Assembly (NCBI RefSeq): GCF_002797895.1
Contig: NZ_PGES01000001.1
Location: forward strand, 3,410,001-3,474,000
Direction: 5' to 3'
Length of the DNA stretch: 64,000 bases
DNA from: Janthinobacterium sp. 67
GTDB lineage: Bacteria; Pseudomonadota; Gammaproteobacteria; Burkholderiales; Burkholderiaceae_D
Position numbers and translations under genes: made by a program. The first letter of the stretch is position 1, and every line of letters starts with the position of its first letter. Positions 29,996-40,006 of this stretch are shown here, in pieces. Below the pieces are notes generated by a model, which searched no databases, was not told the origin of the DNA, and saw only the letters and a program-made list of their open reading frames with translations.

Positions 29996-30322
29996 ATGAG
30001 CGAAAATATCAAACACATTAGCGATGCATCTTTTGAAGCAGACGTCCTGAAATCCGAGTTGCCAGTACTGGTCGACTTCTGGGCGGAATGGTGCGGTCCC
30101 TGCAAGGCCATCGCCCCGATCCTGGAAGAAGTGGCCAAGGAATACGCCGGCCGCATCCAGATCGCCAAGATGGACGTGGACGCGAACCAGGCAGTGCCTG
30201 CCAAGTTCGGCATCCGCGGCATCCCGACCCTGATCCTGTTCAAGGATGGTGTTGCAGCTGCTCAAAAAGTAGGCGCCATGGCCAAGGGCCAGTTGACCGC
30301 TTTCGTCGACAGCAACATTTAA
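29996..30322 (+). CDS. trxA: thioredoxin 1
   Basis: 108-residue disulfide reductase of the cytoplasm. Active-site WCGPC (Cys33, Cys36) in VDFWAEWCGPCKAIAP, and cis-Pro in GIRGIPTLILF. The ATG at 29996 is preceded by TGAGGAAAAT. As in many proteobacteria it stands directly upstream of rho, separated here by 155 bases. Confidence 0.97.
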   Translation: MSENIKHISDASFEADVLKSELPVLVDFWAEWCGPCKAIAPILEEVAKEYAGRIQIAKMDVDANQAVPAKFGIRGIPTLILFKDGVAAAQKVGAMAKGQLTAFVDSNI

Positions 30323-30477
30323 TGTATGATGGGCAGCGCTGCGCCCGCAGCGCCGCCTGACTGAACGACCGGGAAGCGGCTATGCCCTCATTCGTGCACA
30401 GCCTTCCCCAATAATTAATCAACGCCACGCAGTCCCCTCCCCTACCTTTACATCCCGTCTCGGGACACTCAACACAT

Positions 30478-31740
30478 ATGCATTTATCCGAACTAAAGGC
30501 CCTACACGTATCCGCCCTGCTTGAGATGGCGATCGGTCTTGACATTGACAACGCGGCCCGCTTGCGCAAACAGGAGCTGATGTTCGCTATCCTGAAGAAA
30601 CGCGCCAAGTCCGGCGAACAGATTTTTGGCGATGGCGCCCTGGAAGTGCTGCCTGACGGCTTCGGCTTCCTGCGCTCGCCCGACGCCAGCTACATGGCGT
30701 CCACCGACGACATTTACATCTCCCCTTCGCAAATCCGCCGCTTCAATCTGCACACCGGCGATTCGATCGAAGGCGAGGTACGGACCCCGAAAGATGGCGA
30801 ACGCTATTTCGCTCTGGTCAAAGTCGACAAGGTCAACGGCGAATCGCCGGAAGCCTCGAAGCACCGCATCCTGTTTGAAAACCTGACGCCGCTGCATCCG
30901 AACGAGCCGCTGCGCCTGGAACGTGAAATGAATGGCCAGGAAAACATCACCGGCCGCATCATCGACCTGATCGCCCCGATCGGCAAAGGCCAGCGCGGCT
31001 TGCTGGTGGCGTCGCCGAAATCCGGTAAATCCGTGATCCTGCAGCACATCGCGCATGCGATCACGGCAAATCACCCGGACATCACGCTGATCGTGCTGCT
31101 GATCGACGAACGTCCGGAAGAAGTGACCGAAATGCAACGCTCGGTGCGCGGCGAAGTCGTCGCCTCGACCTTCGACGAGCCGGCCACGCGCCACGTGCAA
31201 GTGGCCGAGATGGTGCTGGAAAAAGCCAAGCGCCTGGTCGAAATGAAAAAAGACGTGGTCATCCTGCTCGACTCGATCACCCGTCTGGCGCGCGCCTACA
31301 ACACCGTCATCCCTGCCTCGGGCAAGGTACTGACCGGCGGTGTCGACGCGAACGCGCTGCAACGTCCAAAACGCTTCTTCGGCGCCGCGCGCAATATCGA
31401 AGAAGGCGGCTCGCTGACCATCATCGCCACGGCGCTGATCGAAACGGGTTCGCGCATGGATGACGTGATCTTTGAAGAATTCAAGGGTACGGGCAACATG
31501 GAAGTGCATCTGGAACGCCGCCTGGCCGAAAAACGCGTCTACCCGGCCATCAACCTGAACAAATCGGGTACCCGCCGCGAAGAACTGCTGATCAAGCCGA
31601 ACGAGCTGCAAAAAATCTGGATCCTGCGCAAGTTGCTGTACTCGATGGACGAGATCGAGGCGATGGAGTTCATTCTCGACAAGATGAAAGCGACGAAAAA
31701 CAACGCCGAATTCTTCGACATGATGCGCCGGGGGGGATAA
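30478..31740 (+). CDS. rho: transcription termination factor Rho
   Basis: RNA-dependent hexameric ATPase that ends transcription. 420 residues. N-terminal RNA-binding domain ([15 protein letters not shown]), Walker A with Lys181 and Lys184 (ASPKSGKS), Walker [17 protein letters not shown], and the Q- and R-loop region. Length and positions match the E. coli protein. The end is marked by GGGGGA runs and a gap full of palindromes before the next gene. Confidence 0.98.
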   Translation: MHLSELKALHVSALLEMAIGLDIDNAARLRKQELMFAILKKRAKSGEQIFGDGALEVLPDGFGFLRSPDASYMASTDDIYISPSQIRRFNLHTGDSIEGEVRTPKDGERYFALVKVDKVNGESPEASKHRILFENLTPLHPNEPLRLEREMNGQENITGRIIDLIAPIGKGQRGLLVASPKSGKSVILQHIAHAITANHPDITLIVLLIDERPEEVTEMQRSVRGEVVASTFDEPATRHVQVAEMVLEKAKRLVEMKKDVVILLDSITRLARAYNTVIPASGKVLTGGVDANALQRPKRFFGAARNIEEGGSLTIIATALIETGSRMDDVIFEEFKGTGNMEVHLERRLAEKRVYPAINLNKSGTRREELLIKPNELQKIWILRKLLYSMDEIEAMEFILDKMKATKNNAEFFDMMRRGG

Positions 31741-31751
31741 ACCTACTGCGC

Positions 31752-31821
31752 GGCCACATTTGCGATCTCCGTTGCTCACCGTACTTTTGTACGGTTGCGC
31801 TACTCGATCGCAACTGCGGCC
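31752..31821. repeat. 70-bp imperfect palindrome downstream of rho
   Basis: GGCCACATTTGCGATC (31752-31767) pairs with GATCGCAACTGCGGCC (31806-31821), 14 of 16 bases. Within lies a perfect CCGTAC-TTTT-GTACGG hairpin (31779-31794). A further stem GGTGGCA/TGCCACC follows at 31847-31866. No T run. The arrangement resembles a dispersed hairpin element or an RNA processing structure at the rho 3' end. Confidence 0.65.
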
Positions 31822-31870
31822 TGCTCGCTACGGTTTCTCCCTCCCCGGTGGCAACATGCTGCCACCAAAG

Positions 31871-31986
31871 ACGTAGGTCGGATTAGGTGGGGCCGCCGAG
31901 GCCCGCAGGGCCGTAATCCGACAACATTGTTGGCGAAGGCGGTGATGTTGTCGGATTACGCGCTTGCGCGCCAATCCGACCTACGT
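31871..31986. repeat. REP/BIME-like element: two inverted palindromic units
   Basis: Outer arms ACGTAGGTCGGATT (31871-31884) and its complement (31973-31986) are perfect over 14 bases; inner arms GTAATCCGACAACAT (31913-31927) and its complement (31945-31959) are perfect over 15. So two head-to-head units each begin GTAGGTCGGATT and end GTAATCCGAC with a GC-rich hairpin inside. This is the form of REP elements mobilised by RAYT transposases; no RAYT gene is in the window. Confidence 0.8.
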
Positions 31987-32015
31987 TGCACCACGCCGAC
32001 CACACGCGATCATGC

Positions 32016-32041
32016 AAAGCCGCCTTCGGGCGGCTTTTTTA
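32016..32041 (+). terminator. Rho-independent terminator
   Basis: AAAGCCGCC-TTCG-GGCGGCTTT (32016-32037) with six T at 32035-32040: a classic tetraloop terminator closing the rho region before the L31 promoter. Confidence 0.85.
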
Positions 32042-32070
32042 TTGCCGCCGGCCCGAAAGCGCTATATAAT
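32042..32070 (+). promoter_or_regulatory. promoter of the L31 gene
   Basis: TTGCCG (32042-32047), 17-base spacer, TATAAT (32065-32070). It starts right after the terminator and gives a leader of about 95 bases. In that leader a hairpin GTTTGG-CTA-CCAAAC (32145-32159) stands directly before the ribosome-binding site AGAGAGAAG, which may affect translation. Confidence 0.65.
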
Positions 32071-32172
32071 CTGCGGTTGCATTATTTTAACCCTGGCAAG
32101 TGATCGGCAATCGGGTCAAGAAGCAAGACGACCGACGAAGTGCTGTTTGGCTACCAAACTAGAGAGAAGACC

Positions 32173-32442
32173 ATGAAAGTCGATACCCATCCAGAATACC
32201 GCGAAGTTGTTTTCCACGATCTGTCGTGCGATTTCAAATTCGTTACCCGCTCGACCATCCAAACCCGCGAAAAAATCACCCACGACGGTAAAGAATACCC
32301 ACTGGTGAAGATCGAGGTTTCGGCTGAATCGCACCCATTCTTCACGGGCAAGCACAAAATCGTCGATACCGCTGGTCGCGTCGAGAAGTTCCGTCAGAAG
32401 TTCGGTTCGGTTGGTTCGAAAACCGCAGTCGCAGCAGGCTAA
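32173..32442 (+). CDS. rpmE2: 50S ribosomal protein L31, type B (zinc-independent)
   Basis: 89-residue large-subunit protein. The type B form is shown by [23 protein letters not shown] and the [25 protein letters not shown] end; the CxxC pair of the zinc-binding type is absent, with only one Cys. Such forms replace zinc-bound L31 or are the only copy. The ATG at 32173 follows AGAGAGAAG. Confidence 0.95.
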   Translation: MKVDTHPEYREVVFHDLSCDFKFVTRSTIQTREKITHDGKEYPLVKIEVSAESHPFFTGKHKIVDTAGRVEKFRQKFGSVGSKTAVAAG

Positions 32443-32486
32443 TTTTTGCCGCTTTGCGGCAAAAAGGGCAGCTTCGGCTACCAGAG

Positions 32487-32513
32487 AAAAAGGCAGCCGC
32501 GGCTGCCTTTTTT
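32487..32513 (+). terminator. Rho-independent terminator after L31
   Basis: AAAAAGGCAGCC-GC-GGCTGCCTTTTTT: 7-bp GC stem flanked by A and T runs (32487-32513). Closes the L31 transcript ahead of the glycosyltransferase. Confidence 0.85.
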
Positions 32514-32593
32514 GTCTTTGGCCGCTTTACTTTATACTCGCGCATACCCGACGCCATTCGTCGCGTCTTGCCACTATTCTGATACAACTATCG

Positions 32594-34318
32594 ATGAAGC
32601 CAGTCCGCCTTCCCGCCGCTGCCACACTCGCGCTGCCACGATGGGCCTTGTTTGCGCTCGGCCTGCTGTACATCCTGCCTGGCCTGATCGGCCGCGAACC
32701 GTGGAAGAACGATGACGCCGCCAGTTTCGGCATCATGTGGACCATGGCGCATGGCGGCCTGAACGACTGGCTGTGGCCCAACGTGGCCGGCCTGTCGCTG
32801 CCCGATGAAGGGCCGCTGGCCTTCTGGCTGGGCGCCATCTTCATCAAGCTGTTCGGCTGGATCGACGGCGACGTCTTCGGCGCGCGCATGTCGACCATCG
32901 GCATCTTCGTCGTCAGCACCCTGTCCGTCTGGTACACCGCCTTCAACCTGGGCCGTCGCAACGACGCCCAGCCGCTGCGCCTGGCCTTCGGCGGCCAGCC
33001 AGAGCCGGACGACTTCGGCCGCACCCTGGCCGATGCCGCCGTGCTCATCTACCTGGGCTGCCTGGGCCTGCTGCAGCACAGCCACGACATCACGGCCGAA
33101 GCGCTGTACGTGTCCCTGATGGCCTATCTGCTGTACCGCGCCGTGCGCTACGTGGAAGGCCCATCCGTGCGCAATGCGGCCCTGCTGGGCCTGGCACTGG
33201 GCGGCCTGACCCTCGCGCGCGGCTGGATCACGCCGGCGGCGCTGAGCATCGCCCTGCTGCTGTGCACCGTCTTCCTGCGCCTGCCGCTGCTGCGCAGCGT
33301 GCGCCACCTGGCGCTGGCCATCATGATCGGCGCCGCGCTGACCCTCGTCTGGCTGCTGCCGGGCGAATGGCTGCGTCCGTACGGCCACTCGCCGCTGCAA
33401 GCGTGGATGGAGTGGAATTGCCGCCAGTTCAGCGCGCCGAGCCTGAAAAGCCTCCAGTATTTCTTGCGTGTCGGCATCTGGTTCTTCTGGCCCGCCTGGC
33501 CGTTCGCCGCCTGGGCCGTGTACGCCTGGCGCCGCCAGCACCACGTGCTGCACATCGTCGTGCCGCTGACCTTTGTCGCCATGCTGGCCATCCTGGGCCT
33601 GTGCCATCCCGATCCCGACCCGAGCCAGCTGCTGCCGCTGCTGCCGCCGCTGGCCGTGATGGCCGCGTTCGGCCTGCTGACCATGAAACGGGGCGCCATC
33701 AACGCCATCGACTGGTTCTCCGTGATGGTGCTGACCATCTGCGCCCTCGCGCTGTGGCTGTTCTGGTTCGCCATCCTGACGGGCTGGCCGCCGAAACTGT
33801 CGCACAATGCCCTGAAACTGATGCCCGGCTTCAAGCCCGAACTGGACTTGCTGGCCTTCTTCGTCGCCGCCTGCGCCAGCGCGGGCTGGGTGGCGCTGGT
33901 GCACTGGCGCATCTCGCGCCAGCCGGCCGTGCTGTGGCGCGCCGTGGTGCTGTCGTCCGGCGGCCTGATCCTGATCTGGGTGCTGATCATGACCTTGTTC
34001 CTGCCGCCGCTGAACTACAGCAAGAGCTACGCCAGCGTGGCGCACCAGATTTCCGTCCACCTGCCGCCGGGCAGCAAATGCATCAACAGCAACGTCGGCC
34101 CCGCCCAGCGCGCCTCGTTCGCCTACTTCGGCCACCTGCCGTTTGCCAGCGTGGGCCAGCAGCAATGCGATGTGTTCTTGTTGCAAGACAGCATCAAGGT
34201 TCCCGACAACAAGGAAAAGCTGCCCGAGCATCACGGCGCGGACTGGATCAAGCTGTGGGAAGGGCGCCGCCCCACGGACGACGTGGAACGTTTCCGCCTG
34301 TACCAGCGCGTCAGGTAA
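32594..34318 (+). CDS. ArnT/PMT-like membrane glycosyltransferase
   Basis: Integral membrane protein of 574 residues with about 11-12 helices. The first loop has ...GREPWKNDDAASFGIMW, where the paired Asp in an E/D-rich first periplasmic loop is the catalytic signature of GT-C enzymes. A soluble C-terminal portion (about 500-574, SISVHLPPGSKCINSN) follows. Family members move a sugar or aminoarabinose from a polyprenyl carrier to lipid A or proteins. The ATG at 32594 is used; the frame upstream overlaps the L31 terminator. A strong terminator follows. The true acceptor is not known. Confidence 0.82.
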   Translation: MKPVRLPAAATLALPRWALFALGLLYILPGLIGREPWKNDDAASFGIMWTMAHGGLNDWLWPNVAGLSLPDEGPLAFWLGAIFIKLFGWIDGDVFGARMSTIGIFVVSTLSVWYTAFNLGRRNDAQPLRLAFGGQPEPDDFGRTLADAAVLIYLGCLGLLQHSHDITAEALYVSLMAYLLYRAVRYVEGPSVRNAALLGLALGGLTLARGWITPAALSIALLLCTVFLRLPLLRSVRHLALAIMIGAALTLVWLLPGEWLRPYGHSPLQAWMEWNCRQFSAPSLKSLQYFLRVGIWFFWPAWPFAAWAVYAWRRQHHVLHIVVPLTFVAMLAILGLCHPDPDPSQLLPLLPPLAVMAAFGLLTMKRGAINAIDWFSVMVLTICALALWLFWFAILTGWPPKLSHNALKLMPGFKPELDLLAFFVAACASAGWVALVHWRISRQPAVLWRAVVLSSGGLILIWVLIMTLFLPPLNYSKSYASVAHQISVHLPPGSKCINSNVGPAQRASFAYFGHLPFASVGQQQCDVFLLQDSIKVPDNKEKLPEHHGADWIKLWEGRRPTDDVERFRLYQRVR

Positions 34319-34323
34319 GCAGC

Positions 34324-34352
34324 AAAAAACCGGGGCTAGCCCCGGTTTTTTC
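34324..34352 (+). terminator. Rho-independent terminator
   Basis: Eight-bp perfect palindromic stem ACCGGGGC-TA-GCCCCGGT with A run before and T run after (34324-34351). It ends the glycosyltransferase gene and could also act on the other strand. Confidence 0.85.
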
Positions 34353-34417
34353 ATGTCCGGCGGACAATTACCGGCCACAGGAAAAGTGTTGCCTTAAAAT
34401 ATAGTTAATTACCTAAA

Positions 34418-34447
34418 TTGAACTAACATTGTTTTTTATATTATAAT
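34418..34447 (+). promoter_or_regulatory. promoter of the PEP-CTERM gene
   Basis: TTGAAC (34418-34423), 18-base spacer rich in T, TATAAT (34442-34447). The AT-rich surroundings suggest strong expression. Predicted transcript start about 65 bases before the coding start. Confidence 0.6.
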
Positions 34448-34517
34448 AGCGGACTGCGCGATGGCGGTGTCTTGCTTTCCCGCCCTATTCGTCCCCCAAT
34501 TCACTATGAGATTGTCC

Positions 34518-35498
34518 ATGAAATTATTTGCTACCCGCACCTTGCCGCTCATCAGCGCCGCCCTGTTCGCTTTCTCCTTCAGCGCGTCGGCCCAGGCCAC
34601 CGTGGTTGACCTCGGCGTCGCCAATGGCTACTCGGCCTTTATCTTCGGCAACATCGGCAGCAGCGGCGCCAGCGGCTTTACCAGCGTCGGCGGCAGCATT
34701 GCCGCTGGCGGCAATATCTACCTGGACAACTACAATGTCGGCACGAATAAAAAGCCAGGCAGCGCCGTCAATTCGGTGGTTGCTGGCGGCAACCTGAACA
34801 CGGGCTGGGGCACGCTCAGCGGTTCGGCCGTGTACGGCGTCAGCAACCCCAACGCCACCCTGACGGCACCACAGTGGTTCCCAACGAACAACATCAGCAA
34901 AGGCAACGCGTCCACCCTGGACTTCGCGGGCGCCAAGCAGCAATTGACGACCCTGTCGGGCGACGTGGCCAAGCTGCAATCGAACGGTACCGTGATCTCG
35001 CAGTACGGCAACATGACCCTGGTGGGCAACGTCAACGCCGACGTGAATATTTTCAACATCGATGCGTCGAACCTGCATAACCTGACCCTGGACCTGTCCT
35101 CGCTGAAAAGCACGGCCAGCATCATCATCAACGGCACGGCGACCAACATCACCATGAGCGGCGGCTTCGACAATTTCGCCAGCTTCGCCAACCGTACGCT
35201 GTTCAACTTCGCCAACGCCACCACCACCAACCTGCAAAACGTCGGCATCAACGGCAGCATCCTGGCACCGAACAGCGCATTCTCGGGTTCGGGCGACATG
35301 AACGGCACCCTGATCGCCAATTCCGTCAGCTCGGTCAATTATGGCCACGTCGCGATGAACGGCTCCGGCTTCAACACGGTCAACGTATCGGCCGTTCCTG
35401 AGCCAGGCACCTACGCCATGCTGCTGGCCGGCCTGGGCTTGCTGGCGTTCATGCGCCGCCGCACGCCAGCGCGCGCACCGCAAGCCGCGATGGCCTGA
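34518..35498 (+). CDS. choice-of-anchor A family protein with PEP-CTERM sorting signal
   Basis: Secreted protein of 326 residues. Signal peptide (MKLFATRTLPLISAALFAFSFSASAQA), then a Gly/Asn/Ser-rich body beginning VVDLGVANGYSAFIFGNIG, the hallmark of choice-of-anchor A proteins, which are often repetitive and low in charge. The C-terminus has VPEPGTYAMLLAGLGLLAFMRRR: PEP motif, helix and basic tail, recognised by exosortase. No exosortase gene is in the window. Proteins of this type are linked with exopolysaccharide and biofilm in related bacteria. The start ATG at 34518 fits the signal peptide. Confidence 0.9.
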   Translation: MKLFATRTLPLISAALFAFSFSASAQATVVDLGVANGYSAFIFGNIGSSGASGFTSVGGSIAAGGNIYLDNYNVGTNKKPGSAVNSVVAGGNLNTGWGTLSGSAVYGVSNPNATLTAPQWFPTNNISKGNASTLDFAGAKQQLTTLSGDVAKLQSNGTVISQYGNMTLVGNVNADVNIFNIDASNLHNLTLDLSSLKSTASIIINGTATNITMSGGFDNFASFANRTLFNFANATTTNLQNVGINGSILAPNSAFSGSGDMNGTLIANSVSSVNYGHVAMNGSGFNTVNVSAVPEPGTYAMLLAGLGLLAFMRRRTPARAPQAAMA

Positions 35499-35518
35499 GC
35501 TTTACGCTGAACCAATGC

Positions 35519-35556
35519 AAAACACCGGGCCGCGCGAGCGTCCCGGTGTTTTTTTA
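35519..35556. terminator. convergent terminator
   Basis: AACACCGGG (35521-35529) and CCCGGTGTT (35542-35550) with seven T after on the plus strand and a short A run before. It separates the PEP-CTERM gene from the convergent acyl-CoA synthetase. Confidence 0.75.
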
Positions 35557-35572
35557 TGTGCCCGCAAAAAAC

Positions 35573-37252
35573 TTATTCCGTGCTCAGCCCCAGATCCGTC
35601 GCCACCTGCTTGCGCAATACATATTTCTGGATCTTGCCCGTCACCGTCATGGGGAATTCCTCGACGAAGCGCACGTAGCGGGGAATCTTGTAATAGGCGA
35701 TCTGCCCATCGCAAAAGGCGCGGATGTCCTCGCTGGTGGCCTGCGTACCGGGACGCAAGATGATGCAGGCACACAGTTCTTCGCCATACTTGGCATCCGG
35801 CACGCCCACGCATTGCACGTCGAGCACGCTCGGGTGGCGATACAGGAATTCCTCGACTTCGCGCGGGTAGATGTTTTCACCGCCGCGTATCACCATATCC
35901 TTCGAACGGCCGACGATGCTGCAAAAGCCGTTGTCATCGATCACGGCCAGGTCGCCCGTGTGCATCCAGCGCGCCGCGTCGATGGCCTCACTGGTTTTTT
36001 CAGGGTCGCCCCAGTAGCCCTGCATCACGGAATAGCCGCGCGTGAGCAATTCGCCCTTCTCGCCGCGCGGCACGATGCGCCCTTCCGCATCGATGATTTT
36101 CACTTCCAGGTGCGGGTGGACCCGGCCGATGGACGACACGCGCATTTCTCGCGGGTCGTCGATCGACGTCTGGAAGCTGACGGGCGACGTTTCCGTCATG
36201 CCATACGCAATCGTGATCTCGGCCATGTGCATCAGCTCGATGACCCGCGTCATGACTTCCATCGGGCAGGGCGAGCCGGCCATGATGCCGGTGCGCAAGT
36301 TGGATAAGTCGTATTGCTTGAAGTCGGGATGGTCGAGGATGGCGATGAACATCGTCGGCACGCCGTGCAAGCCCGTGCAGCGCTCGGCCTGCACGGTTTC
36401 CAGCACGGCTTTCGGATCGAAGCCTTCGCCGGGAAACACCATGGCCGCGCCATGCGTGACGCAGGCCAGGTTGCCCAGCACCATGCCGAAACAGTGGTAC
36501 AGGGGCACGGGTATGCACAGGCGGTCCCGTTCGGTGAGGCGCATGGCTACACCAATGAAAAAGCCGTTGTTGAGGATATTATGATGCGTCAAGGTGGCGC
36601 CTTTCGGCGCGCCTGTGGTGCCGGACGTGAACTGAATGTTGACGGCGTCGTCAAACTGCAAGCCAGCGCTCACTTCCTCCAGGTGCGCCAGGTCGGCATC
36701 CGTGATGCCGTCCATCAGGGCGTCGAAGTTGTGCATGCCCGGCGTGGCGGCCGCGCCCAGGCGGATGACGTGGCGCAATTGCGGCAGGCGCGGCGACTGC
36801 AGGGCGCCGGCGCGCGCACGGGCGATTTCCGGCACCACGTCCTGCACGATGGCCAGGTAATCGCTGGACTTGAAGCTGGGCGACAGGATCAGCGCGCTGC
36901 ACTGCACCTTGTCGAGCACGTATTCGAGTTCCGAGCGGCGGTAGGCGGGGTTGATGTTGACCATGATCAAGCCGGCTTTCGCCGTGGCAAACTGCGTGAG
37001 CACCCATTCGGCGCAGTTCTGCGACCAGATGCCGACCCGGTCGCCCGGCTGCAAGCCCAGTTTCAGCAGGCCGGCGGCCAGGCGGTGCACGCGCTGCTGG
37101 AATTCAAGGTACGTCCAGCGCACGTTCTGGTGCGCCACGATCAGGGCGTCGTGCTGGCCGTAGCGGGCGGCGATGCCGTCCAGGTAGGCGCCTATCGTTT
37201 CGCCGATCAACGGCGTCTCGTGGGCGCCGTGTACATAACTGATTGCTTGCAT
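35573..37252 (-). CDS. AMP-dependent fatty acyl-CoA synthetase
   Basis: 559 residues. Activates a carboxylic acid to acyl-AMP and then acyl-CoA. Motifs: [16 protein letters not shown] (P-loop), [28 protein letters not shown], and [15 protein letters not shown], with the C-terminal Lys of TVTGKIQKY. The order corresponds to the long- to medium-chain FadD-like group. Single gene, transcribed towards the convergent terminator. Its substrate chain length cannot be told. Confidence 0.9.
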   Translation of the reverse strand: MQAISYVHGAHETPLIGETIGAYLDGIAARYGQHDALIVAHQNVRWTYLEFQQRVHRLAAGLLKLGLQPGDRVGIWSQNCAEWVLTQFATAKAGLIMVNINPAYRRSELEYVLDKVQCSALILSPSFKSSDYLAIVQDVVPEIARARAGALQSPRLPQLRHVIRLGAAATPGMHNFDALMDGITDADLAHLEEVSAGLQFDDAVNIQFTSGTTGAPKGATLTHHNILNNGFFIGVAMRLTERDRLCIPVPLYHCFGMVLGNLACVTHGAAMVFPGEGFDPKAVLETVQAERCTGLHGVPTMFIAILDHPDFKQYDLSNLRTGIMAGSPCPMEVMTRVIELMHMAEITIAYGMTETSPVSFQTSIDDPREMRVSSIGRVHPHLEVKIIDAEGRIVPRGEKGELLTRGYSVMQGYWGDPEKTSEAIDAARWMHTGDLAVIDDNGFCSIVGRSKDMVIRGGENIYPREVEEFLYRHPSVLDVQCVGVPDAKYGEELCACIILRPGTQATSEDIRAFCDGQIAYYKIPRYVRFVEEFPMTVTGKIQKYVLRKQVATDLGLSTE

Positions 37253-37385
37253 GCTGTCTCCGGTGTGGGTGGCGCGGCGCGCTCTTGTTATCGTCTTCGA
37301 TGCAGAAAATTATAGCCGCAACCGCCCCCGCCCTGCGTCAGCTTGCTGTAATGTGCAGGCCAGCACATCCGACACTCACGGCATC

Positions 37386-39743
37386 ATGACAGGCAACACC
37401 CAGCACACGCCCGAACAGGGCTTCATCCTGACCCGCCACTGGCGCGACACGAGCGCCGGCACGGAAGTCGATTTTTGGCTGGCAACGGATGCCGGGCCCC
37501 GCCACGTGCGCCTGCCCGTGCAGACGGCCGTCGCCTTTATTCCCATGGAGCAGCAAGAACAGGCACAACAGCTGCTGCGCGGCGAACGCCATGCGGAACT
37601 GCGGCCCCTGTCGCTGTGCGATTTCCACCACCGCCCCGTGCTGGGCCTGTACTGCAAGCAATACCGGCATTTGCTGAAGCTGGAAAAGCAGCTGCGCGCG
37701 CACGGCGTCGACGTGTACGAAGCCGACATCCGCCCGCCCGAGCGCTACCTGATGGAGCGCTTCATCACGGCGCCGGTCACGTTCAGCGGAGAAACGGAAG
37801 TGCAGCTGAAACCTGCGCCCGGCTACCGCCCGACATTAAAACTGGCGTCGCTCGATATCGAGACGACGGCCCATGGCGAGCTGTATTCGCTGGCCCTGGA
37901 AGGCTGCGGCCAGCGCCAGGTCTACATGCTGGGGCCGGCAAACGGCGGCGATGACGCCTTGGACTTCGACCTCGAATACTGCGACAGCCGCGCACAGATC
38001 CTCGAGCGCCTGAACACGTGGATGGAGCGCCACGACCCGGACGCCATCATCGGCTGGAACCTGGTGCAGTTCGACTTGCGCGTGCTGCGCCAGCACGCCG
38101 AGCGCTACCAGGTACCGTTGAAACTGGGACGGGGCGGCACCGTCATGGAATGGCGCGAACACGGCGGCAAGCAGGAGCACTATTTTGCGGCCGCGGCGGG
38201 CCGGCTGATCATCGACGGCATCGAAGCCTTGAAGTCGGCGACGTGGAATTTTTCCTCGTTCAGCCTGGAAAACGTGGCGCAGACGCTCTTGGGCGAAGGC
38301 AAGTCCATCGACAATCCCTACCAGCGCATGGCCGAGATCGACCGGCGTTTCCGCGAAGACAAACCGGCATTGGCCCGCTATAACCTCAAGGATTGCGAAC
38401 TGGTCACGCGCATCTTCGCCAAGACCGAGCTGCTGACCTTCTTGCTGGAACGGGCCAGCGTGACGGGGCTGGCGGCCGACCGCAGCGGCGGCTCCGTGGC
38501 CGCCTTCGAGCACCTGTACTTGCCGCTGATGCACCGGCAGGGTTACGTGGCGCCCAACCTGGGCGATGTCTCCGGCGAAAACAGCCCGGGCGGCTTCGTC
38601 ATGGATTCGCAGTCGGGCCTGTACGATTCCGTGCTCGTGCTCGACTATAAAAGCCTGTATCCGTCCATCATCCGCACCTTCCTCATCGACCCCGTGGGCC
38701 TGGTGGTGGGGACGAGCGGCGACGAAGCCGATACCGTTCCCGGCTACCGGGGTGCGCAGTTTTCAAGGGTGAAACACTGCCTGCCGGCCATCGTGAAGCA
38801 GGTGTGGCAAGGGCGCGAGACGGCCAAGCGCGAACGCAATGCGCCGCTGTCGCAAGCGTTAAAGATCATCATGAACGCGTTTTATGGCGTGCTGGGCTCG
38901 AGCGGCTGCCGCTTTTTCGATCCGCGCCTGGCCTCGTCAATCACCTTGCGGGGACACGACATCATGCACCGCACGCGCGAGCTGATCACCGAGCAAGGGT
39001 ATCAGGTGATCTACGGCGACACGGATTCCACCTTCGTGTGGCTGAAAACGGCGCATACGGACGAAGCGGCGGGCAAGATCGGCCGCGCCCTGGTGGCGCA
39101 TGTGAATGCGTGGTGGGACGCCCACTTGCGCGAGGAATTTGGCCTCGAGAATGCGCTGGAGCTGGAATTCGAGACGCATTACCGGCGTTTCCTGATGCCC
39201 ACCATCCGCGGCTCGGAAGAAGGCAGCAAGAAGCGCTACGCGGGCCTCGTGGGCAAGCCGGACGGCAGCGAGGACATGGTCTACAAGGGCCTGGAAACCG
39301 TGCGCAGCGACTGGACGCCGCTGGCGCAGCAATTCCAGCAGGATTTGTACCGGCGCATCTTCCAGCGCGCCGCCTACCAGGATTATGTGCGCGACTACGT
39401 GGCGCGCACCGTGCGCGGCGAATTCGATGCCTTGCTGGTCTACCGCAAGCGATTGCGTCGCCCGCTCGACGACTACCAGCGCAACGTGCCGCCCCACGTG
39501 CGCGCGGCGCGCACGGCCGACGCCTACAACCAGTCGCAGGGCCGGCCGCTGCAATACCAGAACGGCGGCTGGATCAGCTATGTCATCACGGTGGCGGGAC
39601 CGGAACCGCTGGAAACGCAGCGCTCGCCCATCGACTACCACCACTACCTGACGCGCCAGCTGCAACCGGTGGCCGACGCCATCCTGCCCTTCCTCGGCGA
39701 CGATTTTTCGCGCCTCGTGTCGGGCCAGCAGGATTTGTTTTAG
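37386..39743 (+). CDS. polB: DNA polymerase II
   Basis: Family B polymerase, about 785 residues as in E. coli. Exonuclease motif [14 protein letters not shown] (Asp-x-Glu), polymerase motif [15 protein letters not shown], motif B region, and motif [11 protein letters not shown]. The C-terminal five residues QQDLF are a sliding-clamp binding motif. ATG at 37386 is preferred; upstream in-frame sequence looks non-coding. Pol II is damage-induced in E. coli; no LexA-like box was seen just upstream here. Confidence 0.95.
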   Translation: MTGNTQHTPEQGFILTRHWRDTSAGTEVDFWLATDAGPRHVRLPVQTAVAFIPMEQQEQAQQLLRGERHAELRPLSLCDFHHRPVLGLYCKQYRHLLKLEKQLRAHGVDVYEADIRPPERYLMERFITAPVTFSGETEVQLKPAPGYRPTLKLASLDIETTAHGELYSLALEGCGQRQVYMLGPANGGDDALDFDLEYCDSRAQILERLNTWMERHDPDAIIGWNLVQFDLRVLRQHAERYQVPLKLGRGGTVMEWREHGGKQEHYFAAAAGRLIIDGIEALKSATWNFSSFSLENVAQTLLGEGKSIDNPYQRMAEIDRRFREDKPALARYNLKDCELVTRIFAKTELLTFLLERASVTGLAADRSGGSVAAFEHLYLPLMHRQGYVAPNLGDVSGENSPGGFVMDSQSGLYDSVLVLDYKSLYPSIIRTFLIDPVGLVVGTSGDEADTVPGYRGAQFSRVKHCLPAIVKQVWQGRETAKRERNAPLSQALKIIMNAFYGVLGSSGCRFFDPRLASSITLRGHDIMHRTRELITEQGYQVIYGDTDSTFVWLKTAHTDEAAGKIGRALVAHVNAWWDAHLREEFGLENALELEFETHYRRFLMPTIRGSEEGSKKRYAGLVGKPDGSEDMVYKGLETVRSDWTPLAQQFQQDLYRRIFQRAAYQDYVRDYVARTVRGEFDALLVYRKRLRRPLDDYQRNVPPHVRAARTADAYNQSQGRPLQYQNGGWISYVITVAGPEPLETQRSPIDYHHYLTRQLQPVADAILPFLGDDFSRLVSGQQDLF

Positions 39744-40006
39744 ATCAATTCTGCTTACCTGTGAGGCCAAGCTGAGGTAATATCGGCGCCTGCCGGGCCA
39801 GTCCGCGGGCGCTGTGCGCCGTGGCAGCGTAAAATACGCCATGGCGAAAGAATAAGAACTGCATGCAGAAGAAGATGCCATTCCAGACGAGAATCGTTCG
39901 CAACAGGATTTTCCTCGCTGAAATGGCGCATAATTTACAACTATGTTGAACCAGCGGGCAGTCGCATCAGCCATCTGCCCTGCTAATTTTAGAATGAATT
40001 GACACC

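Noticed and set aside
32443..32465. TTTTTGCCGC/GCGGCAAAAA hairpin after L31 as a main terminator
   Set aside because: It is followed by A on the plus strand; the hairpin at 32487-32513 is the proper one.
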